Part shown: piece after piece, positions 1 through 9,112 of the stretch
Position numbering within the stretch: the stretch's first letter is position 1
How the letters are laid out: the number at the start of each line of letters is the position of its first letter
Assembly (NCBI GenBank): GCA_040182905.1
Contig: JARQWU010000142.1
Coordinates: forward strand, 1-25,875
DNA from: Barthelona sp. PAP020
Lineage: Eukaryota > Metamonada: BaSk clade
Reading direction: 5' to 3'
Length of the DNA stretch: 25,875 nt
Position numbers and translations under genes: made by a program
The notes under the pieces: model-generated
Database searches by the model: none
What the model saw: only the letters and a program-made list of their open reading frames with translations
Told to the model about the DNA's origin: nothing

Positions 1-193
1 CCAGGATTCAAATTCAAGGCTTTCCCAACTACTCATTTCAATAACACACCGTATATAAAAGCTTTCGTATACCTTTTCTTGTACCTAACGTGAAAATGAA
101 TGTATACTCCTCGGAAGCTTTTGCTTGAAAGTCACATTCAATCCTCAGGGTGAGAGACTCGATCCTTCCCCTAAATCTTCCTTATTCAAAACT

Positions 194-276
194 TGTATGA
201 GACGGGATTCGAACCCGCGCATCCGGAGATACCAGAGCCTTAATCTGGCGCCTTAGACCAACTTGGCTACCCATAC
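194..276 (-). tRNA. trnL-AAG: tRNA-Leu, anticodon AAG
   Basis: Read on the minus strand, an 83-nt cloverleaf forms. The acceptor arm GTATGGG pairs with CTCATAC (one G-T). The anticodon stem CCAGA/TCTGG encloses the loop TTAAGGC, giving anticodon AAG (codon CUU, leucine). A long variable arm with an ATC/GAT stem is typical of leucine tRNAs. The T arm is GCGGG, TTCGAAT, CCCGT, and the discriminator base is A. CCA is not encoded and there is no intron. The internal B box (GGTTCGAATCC) is intact, and a TTTT tract lies just past the 3' end, as expected for pol III termination. It is the only tRNA I find in the window. Confidence 0.96.
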
Positions 277-534
277 CTGAAGGATTCAAGAAATTAAATT
301 GCACCGTTAAAAAACATGCGAAATCAAATACAGCTGAAAAAGAACATTTGATAATTTAAAAATTAAAGCCTTTTCAACTCCACAAGCACAAATTTAAAAT
401 GGATTAATTAGAATTAAATAGTTTATACAAAATGAATCCAAGGTTTTCTTTAATAACTGAAGTAAATGGTAATGTTTTCAAACATCGGTAGCTTTAATTG
501 TTAAACTGGTAAATTGATTAAAATTCTTTATCAC

Positions 535-888
535 ATGAATTTTAGACAGGTATCCAATAATAGAACAACTTCTTACACACAAACCAAACCAAAAAATATT
601 GAAAAGAGTCATTTTTTTGATGAAGAATTAAACTTTTCTCATATATTGATGGAAAGGTTGGCCAATTTGCAAAAATATAGAATTCAATTAGAGGAAGAAA
701 ATTCTCGTTTGGCAAAAGAAATAAATGATCGCGATTTGATCATTACAAAATTAACAAATGATTTATCTGCTGAAAGACAAAGATTTATTGAAAATATTAA
801 CCGTTGTGACATGTTGGAAGAAGAAATCAGAGATTTAAAACAAAATCCTGAAGCGTTAGAACCTTCACTTGATGCAGGAATAAAATAA
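535..888 (+). CDS. Small coiled-coil protein, function unknown
   Basis: A 117-residue ORF ending in TAA. The in-frame codon upstream at 514 is TTG, so I take the first ATG (535). Residues about 30-110 are a charged heptad-like coiled coil rich in Glu, Lys, Leu and Asn (for example RLAKEINDRD and LEEEIRDLKQ), preceded by a polar Ser/Thr/Gln-rich N-terminus. No signal peptide, membrane segment or catalytic motif is visible. It converges with the next gene, with 27 bp between the stop codons. AATAAA-like sequence overlaps its stop (AAATAAAATAA), which could serve 3'-end formation. I do not recognise a family; coiled-coil adaptors and cytoskeletal proteins look like this. Confidence 0.7.
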   Translation: MNFRQVSNNRTTSYTQTKPKNIEKSHFFDEELNFSHILMERLANLQKYRIQLEEENSRLAKEINDRDLIITKLTNDLSAERQRFIENINRCDMLEEEIRDLKQNPEALEPSLDAGIK

Positions 889-915
889 AAAAGAAGCAAA
901 ATATGTTTATAGAAA

Positions 916-1392
916 TTAAAGATCATCTGATTGTTGTTTTACTGATTTATTGATAAGATCTCTTTGTTCACTATTATATAGAAATTCATCCTTCTTTTGT
1001 TCTAAAAATTTTCCAACTTTAACAGATTCTAAATTGTCATTGTTTATTAAATCTAACCATTCTTTTTCAGATTTTTCAATTTTTGTTTTAAATTCATATA
1101 AATTAATATCATTATTTTCATTTAAATAATCTAATTCTTCTTCAAAAATAGATTGAATAGCTTTAATTCTAGCTTCCAAAACTTTTTCAATACCATGATA
1201 TTCAATAAGAACTGTAACAATTTCAGAATATTCTTTTTGAGCTTTTTCTATATTCAAACTATTAGTCTCATCAAGCATTTCCCATTCTGTTGCAATTTTA
1301 TCAAAAACTAATTCAATATTTTTAATTTCCAATCGAATTCTTGTTAAAGTTTCATTATATTTTTTGATTTTTTCATCATATTTCAATATCAT
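916..1392 (-). CDS. Coiled-coil protein, function unknown
   Basis: A 158-residue ORF from ATG (1392) to TAA. The start is firm because an in-frame stop lies one codon upstream (ATGAAATGA context). Almost the whole protein is predicted by eye as amphipathic helix or coiled coil, strongly charged with regular Leu/Ile spacing (for example RIRLEIKNIELVFDKIATEW), with no Gly/Pro-rich globular core. It is divergent from the NEK-like kinase gene, with 113 bp between ATGs, and that spacer carries a perfect 14-bp inverted repeat. No family is recognised. A structural or centrosomal/flagellar coiled-coil role is possible but unsupported beyond the kinase neighbour. Confidence 0.72.
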   Translation of the reverse strand: MILKYDEKIKKYNETLTRIRLEIKNIELVFDKIATEWEMLDETNSLNIEKAQKEYSEIVTVLIEYHGIEKVLEARIKAIQSIFEEELDYLNENNDINLYEFKTKIEKSEKEWLDLINNDNLESVKVGKFLEQKKDEFLYNSEQRDLINKSVKQQSDDL

Positions 1393-1404
1393 TTCATTTA
1401 ATAG

Positions 1405-1440
1405 AATGAATTAAAAGAAAAAAATATCTTTTAATTCATT
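1405..1440. repeat. 14-bp perfect inverted repeat in a divergent promoter
   Basis: AATGAATTAAAAGA (1405-1418) and its exact reverse complement TCTTTTAATTCATT (1427-1440) are separated by 8 nt. It lies in the 113-bp spacer between the divergent starts at 1392 (minus) and 1506 (plus). It could be a dimeric transcription-factor site or an RNA hairpin in a 5' UTR. AT-rich DNA yields short palindromes by chance, but 14 perfect bp with an 8-nt loop is unusual. Confidence 0.6.
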
Positions 1441-1505
1441 TTTGAAAACCATTTTTTCATTGTAATTGAAGAGTATTTCTTAAAAATGGCAGAAATTAAG
1501 ATTAA

Positions 1506-3200
1506 ATGAACATTCCAAATATTCATATTAATGATTTTGATATTCTTCGAGAATTACAAAGAACCAAGGGTGGTTCAGTTCAAAAAGCTTATTGGAAAAC
1601 ATACGGTATAGTAGTTATTTTGAAAGAACGAAGAACTAGTGAACTTGGTTCTGGTAGAGATACTTTAAATGAATACAAATTGTTAATGTCTGTTAATCAT
1701 CCAAATATTGTCAAATGTTTAGCTACATTTAAACATTCAAGAGCTAATTCACAGCAAATTGTGCTTGAATTTTGTAATCAGGGAGATCTGAGTGACCTAA
1801 TTCAGCAACATAAAGATGTTGGTCAACCAATTTCTGAAATATTAATTTTAAAATATTTCAAACAATTAATTTCCGCTTTAGCTTATTTACATAAACAAAA
1901 AATAATACACAGAGATGTTAAGCCATTGAATTGTTTCATTCATAATGGTTGCTTGAAGCTTGGAGATTTTGGAGTTTCCACTCAATTATATAATACTATT
2001 CATGCCAGAACTTTTTTGGGGACACCTAGTTATTTATCACCTGAGGTTGTTGCTGGCAGGCCGTACAGCTTTTCGTCTGATATCTGGGCCTCAGGTGTTT
2101 TATTGTTTGAATTGTTGACATTAAGAACACCATTCACTGGTTCTATTAATGAAATATTTGAAAAGATACGTTGCGTCAATATTGGATATCATAACGACAT
2201 TTCTGAATATTGGACAGTGCTTTTGAATAAAATGCTATGTGATTCAAGTCAACGATGGTCGGGTGATCAAATCTTGAAATATTTGGAGGACTGTTGGAGT
2301 GATGAATATCATAATGACAATGAAGACTTAGCGTTTGTTGTAAATGAAGACATTCATTTGTCACCTCCAAAATTGATATTAAACGAATTTCAAAGTCCAA
2401 ACCGTTCTCGAACTATATCTCGAGAGGTAAAGACATTTCAAAATGGTGATAGTTTTTCCACAGAAAAACGTATGCTTCAAGACAAGGGAAAAACTTTTAT
2501 TACATCTACACAAGGTTTACAGAATCAAGAACATGATCCTTTTGGACGTAAGATTGTAACTGTACGACACAAACATAAAAAGGATAATGTACTGAATCAA
2601 AAACAAAAAGTACCTGTTTTACACACAGTAAGTAGTAAAAATGAAGTGTTTACTGGTGACAAGAGAATTCAGAATATTTTTGAAGATTTTAAACCTGTTG
2701 AACAAATGTTCCATGTTCCCCGAGACAATATTGTGCTTCCTGTGTCAACTGAAAACGAACTGAAACAAGATTCATTCATTCCAAAACAAGTTTCATTGAG
2801 AAATGCTATTCAACCAGAAGCAAAAAGTCAAATTCAAAAACAAAAATCGAATGAAATACAAGTACCTTTACCAAAGCAGGGTATTGTTGCAAAACCCATT
2901 GATGTTTCATTATTTGTTAATGATATTTCTGCACCGAATAGTAAGCCAGTTGGAACTGAAAATTTACATCAATTCTATCAACATCAGAAAGTTGACGTTG
3001 TAAAAGATATTAACAATTTTCAAAATATAGTCTCCACAAATTTTTTGCCTAAACCTAAACTTCCCGTAAAATCACCCGTCAATCTCAATCATTTAGAAGA
3101 TATTGAAGCAATTGAAAATGCAGAGATTCCTTTCTTTATGAATTTTGGTGCAAGAGCTCAATTATTACGACTTAAACAGTTTAATCCTTCTGACCATTAG
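1506..3200 (+). CDS. NEK-like (NIMA-related) serine/threonine protein kinase
   Basis: 564 residues, ATG to TAG. The N-terminal kinase domain spans residues about 10-265. Visible key residues are K40 (VILK), the helix-C glutamate E56, the catalytic loop HRDVKPLN with D137, K139 and N142, the magnesium-binding DFG at 154-156, and the activation segment GTPSYLSPE (172-180) followed by SDIW. GTPxYLSPE plus DFGVS is the signature of the NEK family, which acts on centrosomes, cilia and mitosis. The glycine loop is degenerate: only G23 of the usual three glycines is at its position. Residues 270-564 form a long polar, Gln/Lys/Asn-rich, probably disordered tail with no recognised domain, although many NEKs carry coiled coils there. 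All catalytic residues are present, so it is probably active. Confidence 0.9.
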   Translation: MNIPNIHINDFDILRELQRTKGGSVQKAYWKTYGIVVILKERRTSELGSGRDTLNEYKLLMSVNHPNIVKCLATFKHSRANSQQIVLEFCNQGDLSDLIQQHKDVGQPISEILILKYFKQLISALAYLHKQKIIHRDVKPLNCFIHNGCLKLGDFGVSTQLYNTIHARTFLGTPSYLSPEVVAGRPYSFSSDIWASGVLLFELLTLRTPFTGSINEIFEKIRCVNIGYHNDISEYWTVLLNKMLCDSSQRWSGDQILKYLEDCWSDEYHNDNEDLAFVVNEDIHLSPPKLILNEFQSPNRSRTISREVKTFQNGDSFSTEKRMLQDKGKTFITSTQGLQNQEHDPFGRKIVTVRHKHKKDNVLNQKQKVPVLHTVSSKNEVFTGDKRIQNIFEDFKPVEQMFHVPRDNIVLPVSTENELKQDSFIPKQVSLRNAIQPEAKSQIQKQKSNEIQVPLPKQGIVAKPIDVSLFVNDISAPNSKPVGTENLHQFYQHQKVDVVKDINNFQNIVSTNFLPKPKLPVKSPVNLNHLEDIEAIENAEIPFFMNFGARAQLLRLKQFNPSDH

Positions 3201-3206
3201 ATTGTG

Positions 3207-3212
3207 AATAAA
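3207..3212 (+). promoter_or_regulatory. Candidate poly(A) signal of the kinase gene
   Basis: AATAAA seven bases after the TAG stop of the kinase gene, followed by T-rich sequence including an 11-12 nt T run near 3239-3251. It is a motif match only. AATAAA is common in AT-rich spacers. Confidence 0.3.
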
Positions 3213-3440
3213 TATTATTTTTGTATTGTTGTAACAATTTTTTTTTTTTTTGATTTTTGAATTATGTCGTTATGATTAGCAATAAGTAATAATTGAATAT
3301 GAATAAATTGCAATTTTGATATTAAAAATATTTCAAATGTTCTTTGATTGAGTATTTTACAGGAAATGAATAGTTAGTACAATGAAATTACAATTGTTAA
3401 AATCATTTAATAATTACACATTTTGTTTATTTAATGAATA

Positions 3441-6404
3441 ATGAAAATAGGAATTATTGAATTATTATTCACTTTCATATTTTTTTCAATTTTGAGTCAA
3501 TGTGCAATACTATGTTCACCTGAATATTCGATTGAAACTCAAACAATTACAGTTGGTGATGAATCTTTTAATTGGTATCTTCATTTACAACTGGGTGAAT
3601 ATCGTTCCTTTGTTGAAACTGTTACTTTTAAGAATTCATATTTGGAGTTACCAGAAGTATCTTATTCAATTACAAATGTGGATTGTGAAAGTAGTGCACC
3701 AACAGTAAAGTTGACAATTATTCATTTATCGAGAGAAGATGTAACGTTTCAAATATCAACTTGGGGCAATGCTACTGTTAGAATGGTGACTTTTTCATTC
3801 ATTGCTATTCGAACAGAATGTGCAAATGAAAATCAAGCTACCACTTTCAACACACGATGGTTATCAAAGCAAGGACCTGATAGTCCTTATTGGCAAATGG
3901 ATGCTGTTAATTCTTGGCAAAATGAATACATATTGTCAAATCCTCTTGAAAATGGGAATGATGGATTGTTTTCTTTGCATGGAATCACAGGATTTGATTT
4001 CACGAATGCAAAAAGATATGCAATAGATTCCAAAGTCATTGACTCTTCGACAGGATCATTGAAACTGGGTATTACAACCTATCAGAACAATCCAATCGAA
4101 GGGGCAAGCATTTCTGCTGTTGTGCTGAATCCTACGGGTTTGGACCGATTTCATTTCGATTATGACGTTATAAAAATCAATTCATCTTTGCCTGCTTACA
4201 ATCTGCACGCCACTGATGCAGGCATTCGAAGGTATACTTTTACAATTCCGTTTCGCAGTTCCTTTTTACATATTCCACATCTTCAGTTCAGTACGATCAG
4301 TTTTGATACTGCCAATACTCCTTTGAGGTATAGGATTGATATTGTTGACACAACTTTTGATGACGTAACTTTAACTGTTTCTGCTTATGATGGGTGTCAG
4401 TTACTATCATTAGCGCTCGACTTTTTTGCTTTTGACACCATACATTCAGGATGGAGCGATGAAGATTGGTATATTTTGATTGGTTTTTTTGTGATGTTAT
4501 TATTTGCTATTATGTGGGAAATTGCTTCTTGTTGTTCTCGGTCTGATGTTGGGAATGAAAAACCAATCATTGTGCCAAATGTCGCACCTGTTGAGGATGA
4601 ATTTGAGAGTATCTGTCAATCAGAACAGGACAAAATAAATTTTGAGACTCAGGGACAGATTGCATGTATTCCTCTGAGTAAAATTGTTCCAACTAGTGAA
4701 TCAGAAGTTGTTAATGCAAAGCAACAAGTAGAAGAACTTCAAGAGTTGTTGAGAAAGCGTAATGAGCAAGAATTATTGAGAAAAGGTATTAGTCGAACTA
4801 AATTTGAGGAATATTCTTTGACTATTCTTAGCATCCTTTTTACTCTTGCTATCTTTATTGTTTTTATGAGGTTTGTGATGGAATATAAGTTATTGCATCG
4901 TTTGGATGGCATTTTTCTTTCATTGATGATTATTGGTCTGGAATACGTTTTATTGATTGTTGCGGTTATATTTCAAGACATTCCAACAAACACTGTGTTG
5001 CCAAGAAGACACGATGATGTGGCTATATTGATTGCCTCCCATAATTCTGCCAATGCACCTCCAAGAAAAGATAACGTTGGGTTTTTCAATAAGGGTATTA
5101 CTGACCAAGAACTGAAGAATATTGCAGATGAAAAAGAATCTGGATTTCTTTTTACCTTGAAGAATTGTGCTTTACAAGTTCCTGACGGTCATGTTTATGT
5201 GTGTCATAATGGTCCTTGGAAATCACCACCGGAAGGAGATAGAACATTGAGTTCCTGTGAAAAAGTGAAGAAATGGGGGCGAAAAGTACAATATGTTTAT
5301 GTACCTGTTGGTTCCAAGACTCTAGCATTGCTTTGGACTGCTAAATATTTTTTACCCAAGAAAATTAAATATGTAGTCATAATGGATGATGATATCATCT
5401 TGCCTTCAGATATATCTTTTCAAACTGATGTTTTAGCGCAATCTATGTATGCTGGTGCAGCTATGACGATTCGTACTGCACCAAATAAAACCACTTTAGG
5501 TCCTTCTGGTCGTTCACCACTTGTTTGGTATCAAGATTTAGAATACTCTCTTGCTGGGTTTGCAAAAGCTTTCCAAAGAACGACTGGTACTGCTGCTTGT
5601 CCTCATGGAGCAATTTCAATTTGGAAAAAGAACTATCTCGCCGATGTGTTAGAACGGCATAATTCTGTGTTTAATGGGGAAGATATGCAAATGGGTTTCA
5701 TCCTACGTGAAATGTATCCTCAACTTGGATGGCAGCCAGTATTACATTGTCTTTCTGCTACTCCAGTTTTAACACAGGTTCCAGAAGATCTTTTTATAGC
5801 TAAACAAGATTTATTGTTTCAACCAGCATATGGAGAGAAATCATTGTTTGCACAGCGTGTTAAGTCTTGGGATGTCACTGCTCATCGATTCTTCTTCAAG
5901 TTGGCGAAGCATTTCCTATTGTTTTGGAATTCAAAGACCATTGTATTGAGACTTTATTATCTCCATGAGATGCTCACGATCATTCAAGACTTTTTGAGAA
6001 TTCTTATCGTTGTCTACTACATCTCGTTGAATGAAGCATCTACATTGTGTATTTTGGGATTTAGGATTATTGAATTTCAGATTATTCTGTTTATTGTGTT
6101 CAATTACATTAAGTTGAGAAATCGAAAAGATTTGAGAACTCCTTTATGGGTTATTCTCACGTTTCCCATCTACCGATTGCTCTTGTTGGTTTTTAGAAAT
6201 TTTGCGATGATTTATAACTTGTTCTACTATTTGCCAAAGAAAGCAAATTTTGATGTTTTGCTGAATGATCCGGATCGTTTACCTGTTTTCCACCCAATTA
6301 TGACCAAGATTGCACAGAATCCAAAGAATTGGAATATTATGTGGAAGTCTGAGGTAATTACTGATTGTTTGGATGAAAATGGCCAGCTTAAATCAATCAA
6401 ATAA
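3441..6404 (+). CDS. Membrane family-2 glycosyltransferase with two extracellular H-type lectin domains
   Basis: 987 residues. Order: hydrophobic signal peptide (1-26); H-type lectin-like domain 1 (about 53-124, with the family's F..SY..P.V..SIT pattern and the WGNAT..M..FSFIAI end); H-type lectin-like domain 2 (about 263-331); membrane segment (343-362); charged, partly coiled-coil linker (365-455); two membrane segments (458-478, 489-512); GT2 catalytic domain (about 525-812); three more membrane segments (about 846-890 and 902-918). The GT2 domain has the DVAILIASHN start, DDD (649-651, the DxD motif), GED (746-748, catalytic Asp) and QRVKSW (805-810), close to the QxxRW of processive synthases such as hyaluronan, chitin and cellulose synthases. 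The topology is self-consistent: lectins outside, catalytic domain in the cytosol. It probably makes or extrudes a polysaccharide and binds glycan at the surface. The product sugar cannot be read. I know of no such fusion. Confidence 0.85.
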   Translation: MKIGIIELLFTFIFFSILSQCAILCSPEYSIETQTITVGDESFNWYLHLQLGEYRSFVETVTFKNSYLELPEVSYSITNVDCESSAPTVKLTIIHLSREDVTFQISTWGNATVRMVTFSFIAIRTECANENQATTFNTRWLSKQGPDSPYWQMDAVNSWQNEYILSNPLENGNDGLFSLHGITGFDFTNAKRYAIDSKVIDSSTGSLKLGITTYQNNPIEGASISAVVLNPTGLDRFHFDYDVIKINSSLPAYNLHATDAGIRRYTFTIPFRSSFLHIPHLQFSTISFDTANTPLRYRIDIVDTTFDDVTLTVSAYDGCQLLSLALDFFAFDTIHSGWSDEDWYILIGFFVMLLFAIMWEIASCCSRSDVGNEKPIIVPNVAPVEDEFESICQSEQDKINFETQGQIACIPLSKIVPTSESEVVNAKQQVEELQELLRKRNEQELLRKGISRTKFEEYSLTILSILFTLAIFIVFMRFVMEYKLLHRLDGIFLSLMIIGLEYVLLIVAVIFQDIPTNTVLPRRHDDVAILIASHNSANAPPRKDNVGFFNKGITDQELKNIADEKESGFLFTLKNCALQVPDGHVYVCHNGPWKSPPEGDRTLSSCEKVKKWGRKVQYVYVPVGSKTLALLWTAKYFLPKKIKYVVIMDDDIILPSDISFQTDVLAQSMYAGAAMTIRTAPNKTTLGPSGRSPLVWYQDLEYSLAGFAKAFQRTTGTAACPHGAISIWKKNYLADVLERHNSVFNGEDMQMGFILREMYPQLGWQPVLHCLSATPVLTQVPEDLFIAKQDLLFQPAYGEKSLFAQRVKSWDVTAHRFFFKLAKHFLLFWNSKTIVLRLYYLHEMLTIIQDFLRILIVVYYISLNEASTLCILGFRIIEFQIILFIVFNYIKLRNRKDLRTPLWVILTFPIYRLLLLVFRNFAMIYNLFYYLPKKANFDVLLNDPDRLPVFHPIMTKIAQNPKNWNIMWKSEVITDCLDENGQLKSIK

Positions 6405-6500
6405 CTATCAGTAAGCATAAATGTTGACAATTGCTTGTATGTATTGAACAATTCAATTTGTATACAGTTTTTACATACATTTTTAGTTGTCATTTGTTTC

Positions 6501-6506
6501 AATAAA
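6501..6506 (+). promoter_or_regulatory. Candidate poly(A) signal of the lectin-glycosyltransferase gene
   Basis: AATAAA about 97 nt after the TAA stop, followed by T-rich sequence. Motif match only. Confidence 0.35.
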
Positions 6507-6602
6507 TATGATTTGTTAGTTTTTATTTTTTTGTTTTTCCTGTGCCAAGTTAAAAAAAAAAGGCAATGCTACATATTGATTTAAACACAACAAAAAAATT
6601 AA

Positions 6603-6731
6603 TTCGGTTCTTTTGCACTGAGAGTGTGTTCCTTTCATTTTCAAAATTCCCACATTTTATTGCTTTTAAGGTTGCTTATCTGGAGCATTCTTTCCTACTT
6701 TCACATATTTGATGTTATGAAAGAACCGAAA
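6603..6731. repeat. 12-bp perfect inverted repeat, possible terminal repeats of a very small element
   Basis: TTCGGTTCTTTT (6603-6614) and AAAAGAACCGAA (6720-6731) are exact reverse complements enclosing 105 nt with no ORF. No clear target-site duplication is visible outside the arms, so a MITE-like origin is only a possibility. Confidence 0.5.
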
Positions 6732-6757
6732 ATAGCAGATACTCTTTGTGATGGAAT

Positions 6758-6820
6758 GAAACAAAGAAGGCTCAATTCATAAAAATAAACAGCATGCTGA
6801 ATTTACATTTCTTTGTTTCA
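6758..6820. repeat. Nested inverted repeat centred on a 10-bp palindrome
   Basis: TGAAACAAAGAA (6758-6769) is the exact reverse complement of TTCTTTGTTTCA (6809-6820). Near the centre lies the perfect palindrome CAGCATGCTG (6790-6799). The layout suggests a cruciform or hairpin. No coding sequence overlaps. Confidence 0.5.
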
Positions 6821-6834
6821 AATATGGAAACCCT

Positions 6835-6867
6835 CTTTTTATTAATCAGAGGCTCTGAAACAAAAAG
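6835..6867. repeat. Short hairpin with paired T/A arms
   Basis: CTTTTT (6835-6840) and AAAAAG (6862-6867) flank CAGAGGCTCTG (6847-6857), itself a 5-bp stem around a single G. It follows directly on the previous inverted repeat. On the plus strand it ends in an A run rather than a T run, so it is not a simple pol III or intrinsic terminator. Confidence 0.4.
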
Positions 6868-7615
6868 ATTGACTTTGTACTTCAGACCAAAAAGGGTGTT
6901 ATAGTCAAAACTCTGAGCATTTGATTACGAAAAAATATAACACTAAAAACCATCAAAGAACAAACCTTCGTTGATCAAAAATGAATCATCTAAATCGCTT
7001 AGGTAATGATGAAAAGAATTACCTTCAAAAAAACCTGTAACTACGATCATATGATTTCTAGACTACAAAGTGAGTTTCTGAACTTCACCATTCATGCATT
7101 TATTTCTCAATTTTAACATAAAATTAAGCTAACAGCGTTTATGATGAAAAATAAAGTTGAAATATCTTCTTCAAACAGAGAACTACAAACATATTGCTAA
7201 TATACAATGAAACGGCTACCAAATCCTACTTTCGCATGTCTATATTGTTGTCGGAATTTCTAAATATAGGTAAATAAAGCATATTATCGTTAATCATGCA
7301 TTTCCACAACTTGAATAAGCTAATTCACACAATCAGCAAATTGGAAAACCCAATTGAACCAACAATCACAAAACATTCTTCAATTTGAACATAGAATTTC
7401 AATTATTGTGGAACTTCGTTTATTCACAATACAAAAAACTGATAAAAAAGGGAATATTCCATTAAATCAATTGACATATAAACATTTTATGAACCTTCTC
7501 TCTTGTAAATTGGTTTGTAGATGAATATTTGTGTTTTTTAAGAGAAAAATTTCTGCAAATTTGTTCTTCGATGTGATACCAGTAGTTTTTATTCTTTCTT
7601 TTATAATAGTTAATA

Positions 7616-8810
7616 ATGTCTGCTGATTTAATAGATGAATTGATGGGGAAAATGATTCATGACATCCTTCCTCACAAAATTGATAAAACCAGTCTAAGAA
7701 TAATTGAGGGCGTGCTTTCTGGTAGTTTTTGGATTGTAAATATTCACCAGATGGTAAAAGTTTGGTTGTTGTTGGCGAAACACAGGCTCATGTAATTGAT
7801 GCAGAAACTGGAAGGCTAAACCGTACTTTGGAAGATCGTTTACTTCGTGTATCTGCTGTTGCTTTTTCACCTGATGGTCAAAAGTTGGCAACATGTTCTT
7901 TTGATTATTCTGTTATCATTTATAATCTTCAAGATTTCTCCATTTTGAGAAGAATGAATTACAATACCTTTGTTTTTGGCATTTGCTTTTCACAGCGTTC
8001 GAATTACATATATTATGGGGATGGAGATGGAGTTCTTAAGAAGTGGGATGTAAATAATGGCAATATTGTATTTGATGAACATATTAATTCTCGACATATA
8101 TGGAGAGTCAAACTTTCAATAGATGGTAAGTGTCTTTTCACTTGTAGTTTGGATAAAACTGTCAAATTGCTTGACCCTTCTAATTTTGTTGTTGCTTAAA
8201 CATTCATTCATGACAGCATTGTCAGGTCTATTTATTTTCATCCAACAAAAAGAATTGTCATGTGGAGATGAATCAAAGAAGGCTAAGCTCTGGGACATAG
8301 ACGACGGAACATGTATTTACACCTTTAACATGAGCGAGCAAGTGGGCTCTTCATTCCTTTACATCCCGATTCCTGTTTATTATGTCTGGAGATAGGTATA
8401 TTACCTCATGCAATGTGGATAGTTTTGAGAAGATTCAAAAGGTACATTGCGGTTGTACTGTCAAGCACTTCTCATTTTGTGTATCTCCTGATGAGACAAA
8501 GTGAGTTTGTGGAGGTATGAGGATAAACTTAGACTGTATTCAATCATTCGGTTTTGTAATTCTACACATCAGTCCAAACTCATTAAATTATCGAAGAACG
8601 GTGGCTACGTGTTGTCGAATCTTATTTCTATGAATATGAGCACTTTAATCATTAGAAAATTAATAGTTTCTGGTATTTGTATAAATACAGGGGAGTATGA
8701 GATGATTGTGAACACTTTGGGATTTAGCCAATGTTAACCAGACTCATGGCAATAATATGCACACATTTATCAGTGGAACTAGTGATGAAAGTGATGAGGA
8801 TGACGAGTGA
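7616..8810 (+). pseudogene. Broken WD40-repeat gene, paralogue of 14348-15562
   Basis: Opens with ATG at 7616 and can be followed to the TGA at 8808-8810 only by changing frame. Disruptions: a one-base loss in the T run 7726-7730; an in-frame TAA at 8197; a frame change near 8250-8262; another near 8338-8346; a TGA at 8502 with a frame change by 8525; and another near 8725-8735. Between breaks the translation tracks the intact paralogue block by block (DCKYSPDG against GCDYSPDN, VFGICFSQRSNYIYYGD against VFGICFSHCSKYLYFGD, KVHCGC against KVYCGC, HTFISGT against HEFISAT). It ends in an acidic DESDEDDE tail that the intact copy lacks. There are too many breaks for sequencing error alone, and no GT-AG introns repair them. 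Confidence 0.85.
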
Positions 8811-9112
8811 ATTGGCAATTTTAAAGAATTATTTTTACGACAGGCTGTAATCTCTGAAATGACAAATGATGCATTTTTGGACTTTCTGTTTTTGCAACTC
8901 AATTTTCTATGAATATTTAATATCAAACGGTTCTTTTTAAAGTGGTGTAAATTGCTATTTGTTTATTTTTGTTTCACCATAAAAAGATCTTTCTTATGAA
9001 AACGAATTGTTTTCAATATAAAAAATTCTCACAAATCATTGTGATAAACCGATTTTAGATATTTTTAGAAGTCCAAGGTAAAATGTGAATGATTTATTTA
9101 TTTTTTTAATTT
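8811..9112. other. Spacer, nothing recognised
   Basis: AT-rich sequence between the pseudogene and valyl-tRNA synthetase. The last 30 bases are T-rich (T7 at about 9102-9108) directly before the ATG, a feature also seen before several other starts here. No ORF or RNA gene is seen. Confidence 0.5.

Larger units (their letters stand above)
6405..7615. other. Gene-free spacer of about 1.2 kb
   Basis: I find no convincing ORF or RNA gene on either strand. The first 100 bases hold the 3' region of the glycosyltransferase gene, with AATAAA at 6501-6506 and T-rich runs. The middle (6600-6870) holds three sets of perfect inverted repeats, annotated separately. From 6900 to 7615 I see only AT-rich sequence, with a T-rich run before the WD40 pseudogene start. 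Confidence 0.6.

Noticed and set aside
1-75. GGATTCAAATTCAA at the left edge looked like the T arm of a second minus-strand tRNA cut by the window.
   Set aside because: The would-be T stem does not pair (CCTGG against CTTGA-like sequence), and no anticodon arm can be drawn. Treated as chance or a decayed remnant.
7729-8737. Separate ORFs 7729-8199, 8123-8395 and 8501-8737 as individual genes, or exons of one spliced gene.
   Set aside because: They are consecutive pieces of one WD40 gene in different frames when compared with 14348-15562, and no GT-AG pairs restore the frame.
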